DNA from: Streptomyces sp. HB132
GTDB taxonomy: Bacteria; Actinomycetota; Actinomycetes; Streptomycetales; Streptomycetaceae
NCBI RefSeq assembly: GCF_016909575.1
Contig: NZ_JAFBGA010000004.1
Span: 372,001 to 436,000, forward strand
Length of the DNA: 64,000 bases
Direction of reading: 5' to 3'
Shown here: in pieces, positions 19,443 to 27,170 of the stretch
How the letters are laid out: each line of letters opens with the position of its first letter
Position numbering within the stretch: position 1 is the stretch's first letter
Position numbers and translations under genes: made by a program
Notes under the pieces: model-generated
Databases searched by the model: none
What the model saw: only the letters and a program-made list of their open reading frames with translations
Told to the model about the DNA's origin: nothing

Positions 19443-20888
19443 TCACTCGGCCGGCGCCGACGCCTTCGCCTTCCGGTCGCGCGCGTCGCGCACCAGCGAG
19501 ATCCCCACGACCAGGGCGGCCACCAGCAGCGAGAGCAGCACCTGCTCGCGCCCGGCGTCGTCGGTCAGCATGTAGACGAGGACGAAGGAGATCATCGCGA
19601 TCGTCGCCCACGTCAGGTACGGGAAGAGCCACATCCGGACGAGGAGCTTCTCGGGCGACTCGCGCAGGATGATGCCGCGCATCCGCAGCTGGGTGAAGCA
19701 GATCACCAGCCACACGAACAGGGCGACCGCGCCGGAGGAGTTCAGCAGGAACGCGAACACCGTGTCGGGCCACTGGTAGTTGAAGAACACGGCGACGAAG
19801 CCGAACACGACGGACGAGAGGATCGCCGCCTGCGGCACGCCGCGCTTGTTCACCTTGGTGAACGCCTTGGGGGCGTCCCCGCGCTGTCCCAGCGAGAAGG
19901 CCATGCGCGAGGCCGTGTAGAGGCCGGAGTTCAGACAGGACAGGACGGCCGTCAGCACGATGACGTCCATGACCTGGCCGGCGTGCGGGATCCCTATGAC
20001 GTTGAGTGCCGCGACGTACGAGCCGTCCTCGACGATCGAGGGGTCGTTCCACGGCAGCAGCGTCAGGACGACGAAGATCGAGCCCAGGTAGAAGATGGCG
20101 ATGCGCCAGATCACGCTGTTGGTGGCCTTGGAGACGGCGCGCTGCGGGTCCTCGGACTCACCGGCCGCCAGCGTCACGATCTCGCTGCCCATGAAGGAGA
20201 ACACGACCATCAGCACGCCCGTGAGGATGGCCCCGGGTCCTTCGGGGAAGAAGCCGCCGGTGTCCGTGAGGTGGGCGAGGCCCGACCCCGCGTCGTCCGA
20301 ACCGGGCAGGACGCCGAAGACGGCGAGCAGCCCGACGACGACGAACGCGCCGATCGCCACGACCTTGATCCCGGCGAACCAGAACTCGAACTCGCCGTAC
20401 GAGCCGACCGAGACGAGGTTGGTCGCCGTGAGGACCACCATGACGATCAGGGCCCACGCCCACTGCGGTACGCCGGAGACCCAGCCCTCCAGGATCTTGG
20501 CACCGGCCGTGGCCTCGACGGCGAGCACCACGACCCAGAAGAACCAGTACAGCCAGCCGATGGAGAAACCGGCCCAGCGGCCCAGGGCCTGGTCGGCGTA
20601 GGCGGAGAAGGAACCGGAGCTCGGCCGGGCGACGGCCATCTCGCCGAGCATCCGCATGACGAAGACGACCATCAGGCCGACCAGCGCGTACGACAGGAGG
20701 ATGGCCGGTCCGGCGGCGGCGATACCGGCGCCGGAGCCGACGAAGAGGCCTGCTCCGATCACGCCGCCGATGGCGATCATCGAGAGATGACGGTTCTTGA
20801 GACCGGCCTGAAGTCCGTCCGGGGAGTCCGGCTTACCCGGCTCGCCGGGCTGTTTGCCCGGTCCGGCCAGAGTCGTCTGCGACGTCAT
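19443..20888 (-). CDS. APC-family amino-acid permease 3
   Basis: This 481-aa AAT-type permease has about 12 helices. Its N-terminal LKNRHLSMIAIGGVIGAGLFVGSG and SGSFSAYADQALGRWAGFSIGWLYWFFWVVVLAVEATAGA match permeases 1 and 2. SYGEFEFWFAGIKVVAI replaces the KNFGEFEFWFAALKV of the other two, so it is the most diverged of the three. The start is ATG 20888, with AAGGA upstream. It is separated from the other two by bioY on the opposite strand and has its own terminator, so it is transcribed independently. Confidence 0.92.
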   Translation of the reverse strand: MTSQTTLAGPGKQPGEPGKPDSPDGLQAGLKNRHLSMIAIGGVIGAGLFVGSGAGIAAAGPAILLSYALVGLMVVFVMRMLGEMAVARPSSGSFSAYADQALGRWAGFSIGWLYWFFWVVVLAVEATAGAKILEGWVSGVPQWAWALIVMVVLTATNLVSVGSYGEFEFWFAGIKVVAIGAFVVVGLLAVFGVLPGSDDAGSGLAHLTDTGGFFPEGPGAILTGVLMVVFSFMGSEIVTLAAGESEDPQRAVSKATNSVIWRIAIFYLGSIFVVLTLLPWNDPSIVEDGSYVAALNVIGIPHAGQVMDVIVLTAVLSCLNSGLYTASRMAFSLGQRGDAPKAFTKVNKRGVPQAAILSSVVFGFVAVFFNYQWPDTVFAFLLNSSGAVALFVWLVICFTQLRMRGIILRESPEKLLVRMWLFPYLTWATIAMISFVLVYMLTDDAGREQVLLSLLVAALVVGISLVRDARDRKAKASAPAE

Positions 20889-21138
20889 GGATCGAATCCT
20901 TACGTTTTCTGATCACGCGTGTCGGTGTTGCCTCGGCGGGGGTGGTGCGAAGACAAGGCCACGCATTCAAGCCCGACCGGCGCAGAAAACGGAACCCCTT
21001 CATCCGGTTCTTTGACCCGATCGTTGCCCGAGTGGCGTTGCACACAGGCACCGGACCCGAACCGGACCTGGGGGAGGGCCCGGTGGGTCCCGACCCCGCT
21101 GACCATTACCCCGCCCCGTCCGTGCCACACTTCGCACC

Positions 21139-21627
21139 ATGCGCGTGTACCTCGGCTCCGACCATGCCGGCTTCGAACTGAAGAACCACCTCGTCGAGTG
21201 GCTCACGGCCCACGGCCACGAGGCCGTCGACTGCGGTCCCCACATCTACGACGCCCAGGACGACTACCCGCCGTTCTGCCTCCGTGCCGCCGAGCGGACG
21301 GCCGCCGACAAGGACGGCCTCGGCATCGTCATCGGCGGCTCCGGAAACGGCGAGCAGATCGCCGCGAACAAGGTCAAGGGCGTCCGCGCCGCGCTCGCCT
21401 GGAGCGAGCAGACCGCCGCGCTCGGCCGTGAACACAACGACGCCAACGTGGTGGCCATCGGCGGCCGGATGCACACGGTGGAGGAGTCCACGAAGTTCGT
21501 CGAGATCTTCCTGGCCACCCCGTACTCGGGTGAGGCGCGCCACACCCGCCGCATCGAGATGCTCTCGGCGTACGAGAACACGGGAGAGCTTCCCCCGGTC
21601 CCCGCCCACCACCCGCAGCAGGGCTGA
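21139..21627 (+). CDS. rpiB: Ribose-5-phosphate isomerase B
   Basis: This enzyme interconverts ribose-5-phosphate and ribulose-5-phosphate in the pentose phosphate pathway. The 162-aa RpiB/LacAB protein has the N-terminal MRVYLGSDHAGFELKNHL with the phosphate-site His/Asp, IGGSGNGEQIAANKVKGVRAAL as the anion hole, and REHNDANVVAIGGRM with the conserved His. The start is ATG 21139. There is no clear Shine-Dalgarno sequence, and a CACACT element ends seven bases before it, so the mRNA may be leaderless. A hairpin follows at 21647-21679. Confidence 0.95.
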   Translation: MRVYLGSDHAGFELKNHLVEWLTAHGHEAVDCGPHIYDAQDDYPPFCLRAAERTAADKDGLGIVIGGSGNGEQIAANKVKGVRAALAWSEQTAALGREHNDANVVAIGGRMHTVEESTKFVEIFLATPYSGEARHTRRIEMLSAYENTGELPPVPAHHPQQG

Positions 21628-21646
21628 ACGTCCCGCACCCGCCTCC

Positions 21647-21679
21647 CTTGTGCCGCCGGGCCACACCCGGCGGCACAAG
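21647..21679 (+). terminator. Intergenic hairpin between rpiB and the Nei/Fpg gene
   Basis: A perfect 14-bp inverted repeat (21647-21660 with 21666-21679, 5-nt loop) lies in the 73-bp gap. It may terminate or attenuate transcription into the downstream gene. Confidence 0.7.
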
Positions 21680-21700
21680 CGCGTTACCAGGAGACACGCC

Positions 21701-22522
21701 GTGCCCGAGGGGCATACGATCCACCGCCTCGCCGCCGACCACCACGAGCGGTTCACAGGCGGCCCGGTGCGGGTGAGCAGCCCCCAGGGCAAGTTCTCCG
21801 ACGGTGCGGCACTGCTGGACGGGCGCACCTTCACCGGGGGCGACGCCCACGGGAAGCACCTCTTCCTGGGCTTCGAGGGATCGGTCTGGGTCCATGTCCA
21901 CCTCGGCCTCTTCGGCAAGCTCGGCTTCGGAGCGACTCCGGCGCCGCCGCCCACCGGCACGGTCCGGCTGCGCCTGCTCAACGACGCCCACCACGCGGAC
22001 CTGCGCGGCCCCACCACCTGCGCCCTGATCACGGGCCCCGAGAAGCGCGCGATACACGACAGGCTCGGTCCGGACCCGCTGCGCTCCGGCGAGGACGGTG
22101 AGCGGGCCTGGCAGCGGATCTCCCGCAGCCGTGTCACGGTCGCCGCCCTGCTGATGGACCAGAAGGTCGTCGCGGGAGTCGGCAACGTCTACCGCGCCGA
22201 GGTCCTCTTCCGGCACGGCATCGACCCGTACCGCGTGGGCAAGGACCTCACCCGGGGCGAGTGGGACGCCGTCTGGGCCGACCTCGGCGTCCTGATGCGT
22301 GAGGGCGTCCGTAACAACCGCATCGACACCGTCCGCCCCGAGCACCTGCCCGAGGCGATGGGCCGGCCCCCGCGGGTCGACGACCACGGCGGCGAGGTGT
22401 ACGTCTACCGCCGGGCCCGGCAGGGCTGCCACATCTGCGGCACCGAGGTGCGCACGGCGGACCTGGCAGCGCGCAACCTCTTCTGGTGCCCGGGCTGCCA
22501 GCCGCCCGCCCCCGGACGCTGA
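21701..22522 (+). CDS. Fpg/Nei family DNA glycosylase (endonuclease VIII-like)
   Basis: This base-excision-repair enzyme removes oxidised bases and nicks the abasic site. The 273-aa product has the catalytic N-terminal Pro2-Glu3 (VPEGHTIHRLA after Met removal), the helix-two-turn-helix segment QKVVAGVGNVYRAEVLF, and a C-terminal zinc finger C-X2-C-X16-C-X2-C (CHICGTEVRT to CPGC). PEGH in place of the Fpg-type PELPEVE favours the Nei subgroup. The start is GTG 21701, with AGGAG upstream. It is convergent with the Eis-like gene, with 18 bp between stops. Confidence 0.93.
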   Translation: MPEGHTIHRLAADHHERFTGGPVRVSSPQGKFSDGAALLDGRTFTGGDAHGKHLFLGFEGSVWVHVHLGLFGKLGFGATPAPPPTGTVRLRLLNDAHHADLRGPTTCALITGPEKRAIHDRLGPDPLRSGEDGERAWQRISRSRVTVAALLMDQKVVAGVGNVYRAEVLFRHGIDPYRVGKDLTRGEWDAVWADLGVLMREGVRNNRIDTVRPEHLPEAMGRPPRVDDHGGEVYVYRRARQGCHICGTEVRTADLAARNLFWCPGCQPPAPGR

Positions 22523-22540
22523 GGGCCGTCCCGGACAGCT

Positions 22541-23773
22541 TCAGAAGCCGTGCGGGCACCACGGCCGGACATCCGTGGAGAACGCCAGGGACGCCTCGCC
22601 CAGCGCGCCCGCCCGCAGTTCCCGCACCAGTCCGGCCGCCGCCAGCGCCGTCAGCGACACCCCGCCCAGATAGGCGGCCCCCAACTCGTTCACGGACAGC
22701 GCCAGTTCCGGCGCGTCGTCCGTGCGCCGGCAGGTGGCCGAGCCCTTCGCGTCGACGGTCAGACGCCAACGACCCGCGTTCCACGGGCAGAAATCGTCCT
22801 CCACCCGCAGCACCACGTCGACCGGGGCACGGTAGCTCCGGGCCTCCAGCGCCGCACCCAGCTCGACCAGCCGCACGTACACCCCGTCCCTGACGCGGAC
22901 CTCGCAGCGCCGTACGTCGGAGACCAGCCGGAGCACCGCGTCGTCCACCGGCCGGTTGTGGCACTCGACCACCGAGGTCAGGTCGATCCCGAACAGGAAG
23001 CGCCACAGTGCCGCGTACGAGGCGGGATCCAATGCCGCCAGGTCGCGCACCGCCACCACTCCCTCGGGCACGGCACCGTCCCAGCCGGGCCGCAGATGGA
23101 ACGTGACGTACCCCGTGACCTCACCGTTCCGCTCCGCGAGGACGCACTGGAGCGGCGAGCCGCCGCTCCGGGCGCTCTCCGGGTCGTTCACGGGCACCCG
23201 CTCCCATCCGGGCTGCCGCACCGGGGTGCCGGGCCGGGCCGGTGCCACGCGCGCGTAGACGGCCTCGCAGGCGTCGAGCGCCTCCTCCGGGGACGACCGG
23301 CGCACCCGGACCTCCTCCGTGCCCGGCGGCAGGGCGAGCCGGACCCGGGAGCTGTCGATCCGCAGGCTCGTCTCGTCCGTCGCCGCTCCGTAGCCGAACC
23401 GGCCGTAGATACCGGGCTCCGAAGCCGTCAGCACGGCGAGCGGTTCACCCCAGGACCGGACGTCGTCCAGCTGGCGCCGCATCATCGACGTCAGCAGCCC
23501 CTGCCTGCGGTGCGTCGAGGCCACGCTCACCATCGTGATGCCCGCGGCCGGCACCGCGGCCCCGCCGGGAACGGTCATCCGGAAGCTGTACGCACCGGCC
23601 GTCCCCACGCATTCGGCACCGTCCCAGTGTCCCAGCGCGCGTCCCGGCTCGGCCAGCGCGGCGTACATCTCGCGGGTCTCCGGGGAGATGGGAACGCCGC
23701 CGAACGCCAACTCGATACAGCCGAGCCAGGCATCCCATTCCGTGGCCGACAATACGTGCAAATCCGTGTCCAT
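22541..23773 (-). CDS. Eis-like GNAT N-acetyltransferase
   Basis: This 410-aa protein has the three-part Eis architecture: an N-terminal GNAT domain (ITMVSVASTHRRQGLLTSMMRRQL is the acetyl-CoA site), a second degenerate GNAT domain, and a C-terminal sterol-carrier-like domain. It ends in Phe, matching the C-terminal carboxylate that acts as general base in mycobacterial Eis. GIYGRFGYGAATDE is another family mark. Eis acetylates aminoglycosides and protein lysines in mycobacteria; the substrate in Streptomyces is not known. The start is ATG 23773. Confidence 0.88.
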   Translation of the reverse strand: MDTDLHVLSATEWDAWLGCIELAFGGVPISPETREMYAALAEPGRALGHWDGAECVGTAGAYSFRMTVPGGAAVPAAGITMVSVASTHRRQGLLTSMMRRQLDDVRSWGEPLAVLTASEPGIYGRFGYGAATDETSLRIDSSRVRLALPPGTEEVRVRRSSPEEALDACEAVYARVAPARPGTPVRQPGWERVPVNDPESARSGGSPLQCVLAERNGEVTGYVTFHLRPGWDGAVPEGVVAVRDLAALDPASYAALWRFLFGIDLTSVVECHNRPVDDAVLRLVSDVRRCEVRVRDGVYVRLVELGAALEARSYRAPVDVVLRVEDDFCPWNAGRWRLTVDAKGSATCRRTDDAPELALSVNELGAAYLGGVSLTALAAAGLVRELRAGALGEASLAFSTDVRPWCPHGF

Positions 23774-23860
23774 GGGCCCTGCTTATCAGGGTCGCGGCGC
23801 CCGGGGCGACCTGGTTTCGAACACATTGACACCGGGTCCCCCTGCACCGGAGGCCGCCGG

Positions 23861-25024
23861 GTGGATAAGGTCCCGACAATGGCCCGTCGCAGAGGAGCAG
23901 ACACCTACCCCGCCCGGTGGCGAAGATCGGCCCACCGGGCGCGCATCGCGCTGCGCAGGTCCGGCGTCGACTACTTCCGCGGCGACGGCTCCGACTGGAT
24001 AGCCCTGGTCGGTCTGCTGATCGTCATTCCGGTGATCACCTGCACCACGCTGCTGAACCCGGTCTGGTCCTCACCGACCGCCCTGGCGCTGCCGATCGTC
24101 GCGGGCGGTCTGCTGCTGAGACCGGCCAGCCTGCTGAGTCTGTACGCGACTGCGGCCGCCGCCCTGATCGTGGAGTCGATCGCCCTCGGCCCCTACACCG
24201 AGGGGCCTGCCCGGGTCACACCGGGAACCGTCCTGGTCGTCGCGGCCTGCGGCTTCTTCGGCCTGGTCCTCGCCCAGTTCCGGGCCAGGGTCGGAGTGCC
24301 GTGGCGACGCGGCGGCACGATGCTCTTCGACCTGCGCGAGCGGATCCGGGTCCAGAGCGCGCTGCCGCGGCTGCCCGACGGCTGGCACCGCGAGATGGCG
24401 CTGCGCCCGGCGGGCGGCCAGTCCTTCTCCGGCGACTTCGTCGTCGCCGCCCGGACCAACGGCGGACGCACCCTGGAGGTCGTGCTCACCGATGTCTCGG
24501 GCAAGGGCATGGACGCGGGTTCCCGTGCCCTGCTGCTGTCCGGCGCCTTCGGCGGACTCCTGGGCTCCCTGCCGCCGCACGGCTTCCTCCCCGCGGCCAA
24601 CGGCTATCTGCTGCGCCAGGACTGGGACGAGGGCTTCGCCACCTCGATCCATCTGGTCCTGGACCTGGACTCCGGTGACTACGAGATCCTCTCGGCAGGT
24701 CATCCCCCCGCGCTCCAACTGCACTCAGGCAGCGGCCGGTGGGAGGAGATGGCCGCCGAGGGCCCCCTGCTCGGGGTCTACGACGGAGCGGAGTTCGACG
24801 CGGTGAAGGGCTCGCTGGCACCCGGTGACGTCCTGATGCTCTTCACGGACGGTCTGGTGGAGGCGTCCGACCGGGACATCGCCGAGGGCATCGACCGGCT
24901 GACCGGCGAGGCCGACCGCTACGTCGCGACGGGCTTCGAGGGCGCGGCCTGGCATCTGATCGAGGCCTGCGCCAAGGACGTCAACGACGACCGCGCACTG
25001 CTGCTGCTGTCCCGCCGTGGCTGA
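23861..25024 (+). CDS. Membrane PP2C-type (SpoIIE-like) Ser/Thr phosphatase
   Basis: This 387-aa protein has an Arg-rich N-terminus and then three to four hydrophobic helices (about residues 45-145: WIALVGLLIVIPVITCTTLL to VLVVAACGFFGLVLAQF). Residues about 165-387 form a PP2C/SpoIIE phosphatase domain with metal-binding acidic motifs: GDFVVAAR, VVLTDVSGKGMDA, ILSAGHPPALQLH, LMLFTDGLVEASD and NDDRALLLL. Proteins of this type usually reverse anti-sigma-factor or anti-anti-sigma phosphorylation in stress signalling. No sigma regulator lies next to it. The start GTG 23861 has GGAGG seven bases upstream; ATG 23879 is an alternative. Confidence 0.9.
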   Translation: MDKVPTMARRRGADTYPARWRRSAHRARIALRRSGVDYFRGDGSDWIALVGLLIVIPVITCTTLLNPVWSSPTALALPIVAGGLLLRPASLLSLYATAAAALIVESIALGPYTEGPARVTPGTVLVVAACGFFGLVLAQFRARVGVPWRRGGTMLFDLRERIRVQSALPRLPDGWHREMALRPAGGQSFSGDFVVAARTNGGRTLEVVLTDVSGKGMDAGSRALLLSGAFGGLLGSLPPHGFLPAANGYLLRQDWDEGFATSIHLVLDLDSGDYEILSAGHPPALQLHSGSGRWEEMAAEGPLLGVYDGAEFDAVKGSLAPGDVLMLFTDGLVEASDRDIAEGIDRLTGEADRYVATGFEGAAWHLIEACAKDVNDDRALLLLSRRG

Positions 25025-25108
25025 ACCGTACGAAAACAGCTGAAACGGTAAGGGTGTCAACGAGAGCTCCCGGCCGTCACCCGAACGAGAGGTCATTCCC
25101 GGAGCGGC

Positions 25109-25236
25109 GCACCTCGGCGCGGCACTCCGATGCGGCACCTCGGCGTGGCATCCGGGTGCCACGCCCGGGGTGCCACATCCGGTGTGCGGGAACCGGGGTC
25201 GCGACTGCCCGGCCGGACACCGGGCACGGTGTCCGG
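25109..25236. repeat. Short direct repeats and hairpin in convergent intergenic region
   Basis: A 16-nt unit occurs at 25109-25124 and again, with one change, at 25135-25150 (26-bp period). A 9-bp perfect hairpin (25213-25221 with 25228-25236) follows. The hairpin probably terminates one or both convergent genes; the repeats have no obvious role. Confidence 0.5.
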
Positions 25237-25291
25237 GGCGCGTCATCCCGGGTGCGTGGACGCGGTCCCCCGCACCCGGGTCGTCCGCGCC

Positions 25292-26470
25292 TCAGACCGG
25301 TACCGCCTCTTTCTCGGCCTCCTGGTCCCGCGTTCGTCCACCGGGCAGGATCCGGGCGAGCCAGTGCGAGCGGCCGGCCGCCAGCGGGGACAGAACCGCG
25401 AGCAGGAGCACGTACCCGGCGATGAACGGGGAGAGCCGCTCGTCCAGGCCCGCTCCCGCAGCCATGGTGGCGAGGATCAGGGCGAACTCACCGCGCGCCA
25501 GCAGGGTGGTGGAGACGTTCGCAGTGGCCTTCGGGCCGAAGCCGTAGATCTTGGCCGTGGCCATCCCGGCGAAGACGTTCATCAGCACGGTCACCGCGAC
25601 CGCCGCCAGCACAGGCCACAGCACGCTGGGCAGGTCGCCGGGGTTGATGGACAGCCCGAAGGCGAAGAAGAAGATCGCCCCGAACGCGTCCCGCAGGGGA
25701 TGCACCAGCTTCAGGATGCGGGGGCCCGAGGTGGTGCTGCCCAGCATCAGGCCGACCATGAACGCGCCGATGGCGTCGGCGACCCCGAACCACTCCGAGA
25801 CCCCGGCGACGAAGACGGCGACGCCGAGGAAGGAGATGACGAGAAGTTCGTCGTCCTTCGTGTTCATCAGCTTGCCGATGAGCTTCGTGCCGAACCGGGC
25901 CGCCAGGGCGAGCAGCAGCAGGAAGCCGAAGGCCTTGCCGCCGTCCACGACCGCCGCCCCGAGGCTGTCGGCACCGGACAGGATCGGCTGCAGCGCGGCC
26001 AGGTAGAGGGCGAGGAAGACGTCCTCGACGACGATGATGCCGAGGATCGGCCGCGTCTCCGGATTCCCGATCCGGCCGAGGTCCACCAGGACCTTCGTGA
26101 CGATGGCCGACGACGAGATACCGAGCACGCCCGCGAGCACCAGGGCTTCCGAGGTGCCCCAGCCGAGCGCGAAGCCGAATCCGAGCCCCGCGCCGACGTT
26201 CAGGGCGAGATAGGTGCCGCCGGCGAGCGCCATCTTGCGCCCGCCGGTCTTCAGGTCGTCCAGATGGAATTCGAGGCCGAGGTAGAAGAGCAGCAGTACG
26301 AGACCGAGCGCGGAGAGCATCTCCAGGTCATGCGGGTCGTCGAGGAGGACGACCCCGGGGGTGTGCGGGCCGAGGAGGATCCCGGCGAGGATGAACAAGG
26401 GGATGGTCGGCAGTCCGATGCGGCCGCCCACACGGGCGAGGACGGCGGCGGCGAGGAACGCACCCCCCAT
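25292..26470 (-). CDS. Cation:proton antiporter (CPA2 family)
   Basis: This membrane antiporter has about 12 helices and exchanges K+ or Na+ for protons. At least 392 aa are present, including IGLPTIPLFILAGILLGPHTPG, LLLFYLGLEFHLDDL, LVLAGVLGISSSAIVTKVLVDLGR (ion-pathway helices) and GDLPSVLWPVLAA. No TrkA-N (RCK) domain follows the membrane part, unlike KefB/KefC. The first ATG (26470) has no ribosome-binding site. A good AAGGAG lies upstream with 8-nt spacing to an in-frame ATC at 26497, which would add nine residues, so the real start is uncertain. A palindrome lies in its putative promoter. Confidence 0.9.
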   Translation of the reverse strand: MGGAFLAAAVLARVGGRIGLPTIPLFILAGILLGPHTPGVVLLDDPHDLEMLSALGLVLLLFYLGLEFHLDDLKTGGRKMALAGGTYLALNVGAGLGFGFALGWGTSEALVLAGVLGISSSAIVTKVLVDLGRIGNPETRPILGIIVVEDVFLALYLAALQPILSGADSLGAAVVDGGKAFGFLLLLALAARFGTKLIGKLMNTKDDELLVISFLGVAVFVAGVSEWFGVADAIGAFMVGLMLGSTTSGPRILKLVHPLRDAFGAIFFFAFGLSINPGDLPSVLWPVLAAVAVTVLMNVFAGMATAKIYGFGPKATANVSTTLLARGEFALILATMAAGAGLDERLSPFIAGYVLLLAVLSPLAAGRSHWLARILPGGRTRDQEAEKEAVPV

Positions 26471-26549
26471 GGCGATGAGCGTGTCTGCGTGTCCGATGAG
26501 CCTGTCTCCTTCTGTCGGTCAAGAGCGCGTCAAGGAATCGTCAGTAATT

Positions 26550-26568
26550 AGTTTACCGAACGATTCGG
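26550..26568 (-). promoter_or_regulatory. Possible antiporter promoter with operator-like palindrome
   Basis: On the minus strand a TAAACT -10-like box (26550-26555) directly follows the perfect 13-bp palindrome CCGAACGATTCGG (26556-26568). The palindrome would sit between the -35 and -10 elements, where a repressor could act. This is inferred from pattern only. Confidence 0.4.
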
Positions 26569-26609
26569 ACTGCGTGTGTGGACCCTGTGAAGTGCCGTGG
26601 TGACCGGCG

Positions 26610-26615
26610 TACAGT
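26610..26615 (+). promoter_or_regulatory. -10 box placed for a leaderless transcript (HD gene)
   Basis: TACAGT ends six bases before the ATG at 26622. With normal -10 spacing, transcription would start at or next to the start codon. No Shine-Dalgarno sequence is present. Confidence 0.5.
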
Positions 26616-26621
26616 CGGTCC

Positions 26622-27122
26622 ATGCCGACGCCGTATCTGCCCCTGTCCCAGGTGGAGTTCATCGCCCGCGAAGCCCATCGCGGACAGACCGACAAGGCGG
26701 GCCGCCCGTACGCCGAGCATCTGGCGGCGGTGGCCGAGGGCGTACGGATCCGGGGCGGCGACGAGGAGCAGACGGCAGCCGCCTGGCTGCACGACGCGAT
26801 CGAGGACGGCGCGCTGTCCCGGCAGTGGCTGGACGAGGCGCCGCTGTCCCGGCGGGTGAAGGAAATGGTCCTCGCCGTCACCAAGCGGGACGGCGAGGAC
26901 CTCTTCGCGTACACCGGGCGGATTCTCGCCACGCCCGGCGCGCTGCTGATCAAGGAGTCGGATCTGGCGCACAACGCGGACCCGGACCGGCTCGCGGTAC
27001 TGGAGCCGGCGACCCGTACCCGGCTGACCGAGAAGTATGCGCAGGTACGGGGCCTGCTGGGGCTCGACGGTGCCAAGGGCGCCGTCGAACGTCGGGATCA
27101 AGCCAACCCCGTGACGGACTGA
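26622..27122 (+). CDS. Small HD-domain phosphohydrolase (SpoT/Mesh1-like)
   Basis: This 166-aa protein is a single HD domain of the (p)ppGpp-hydrolase type: AREAHRGQTDKAGRPYAEHLAAVA, AWLHDAIEDG (the HD metal dyad, about residues 55-64), VKEMVLAVTKRDGEDL and IKESDLAHNADPDRL. Synthetase and TGS/ACT regulatory domains of Rel/SpoT are absent. Related small proteins hydrolyse (p)ppGpp or, like Mesh1, related nucleotides, so degradation of an alarmone or nucleotide is plausible. Divergent from the antiporter. Confidence 0.82.
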   Translation: MPTPYLPLSQVEFIAREAHRGQTDKAGRPYAEHLAAVAEGVRIRGGDEEQTAAAWLHDAIEDGALSRQWLDEAPLSRRVKEMVLAVTKRDGEDLFAYTGRILATPGALLIKESDLAHNADPDRLAVLEPATRTRLTEKYAQVRGLLGLDGAKGAVERRDQANPVTD

Positions 27123-27136
27123 CGCGCGGTCAGGAC

Positions 27137-27158
27137 CGGCCCCGCGGGAAGGGGGCCG
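27137..27158. terminator. Weak hairpin between the HD gene and the acyltransferase gene
   Basis: A 7-bp GC inverted repeat (27137-27143 with 27152-27158) lies in the 48-bp convergent gap. Confidence 0.4.
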
Positions 27159-27170
27159 ATCCGGACAGGC

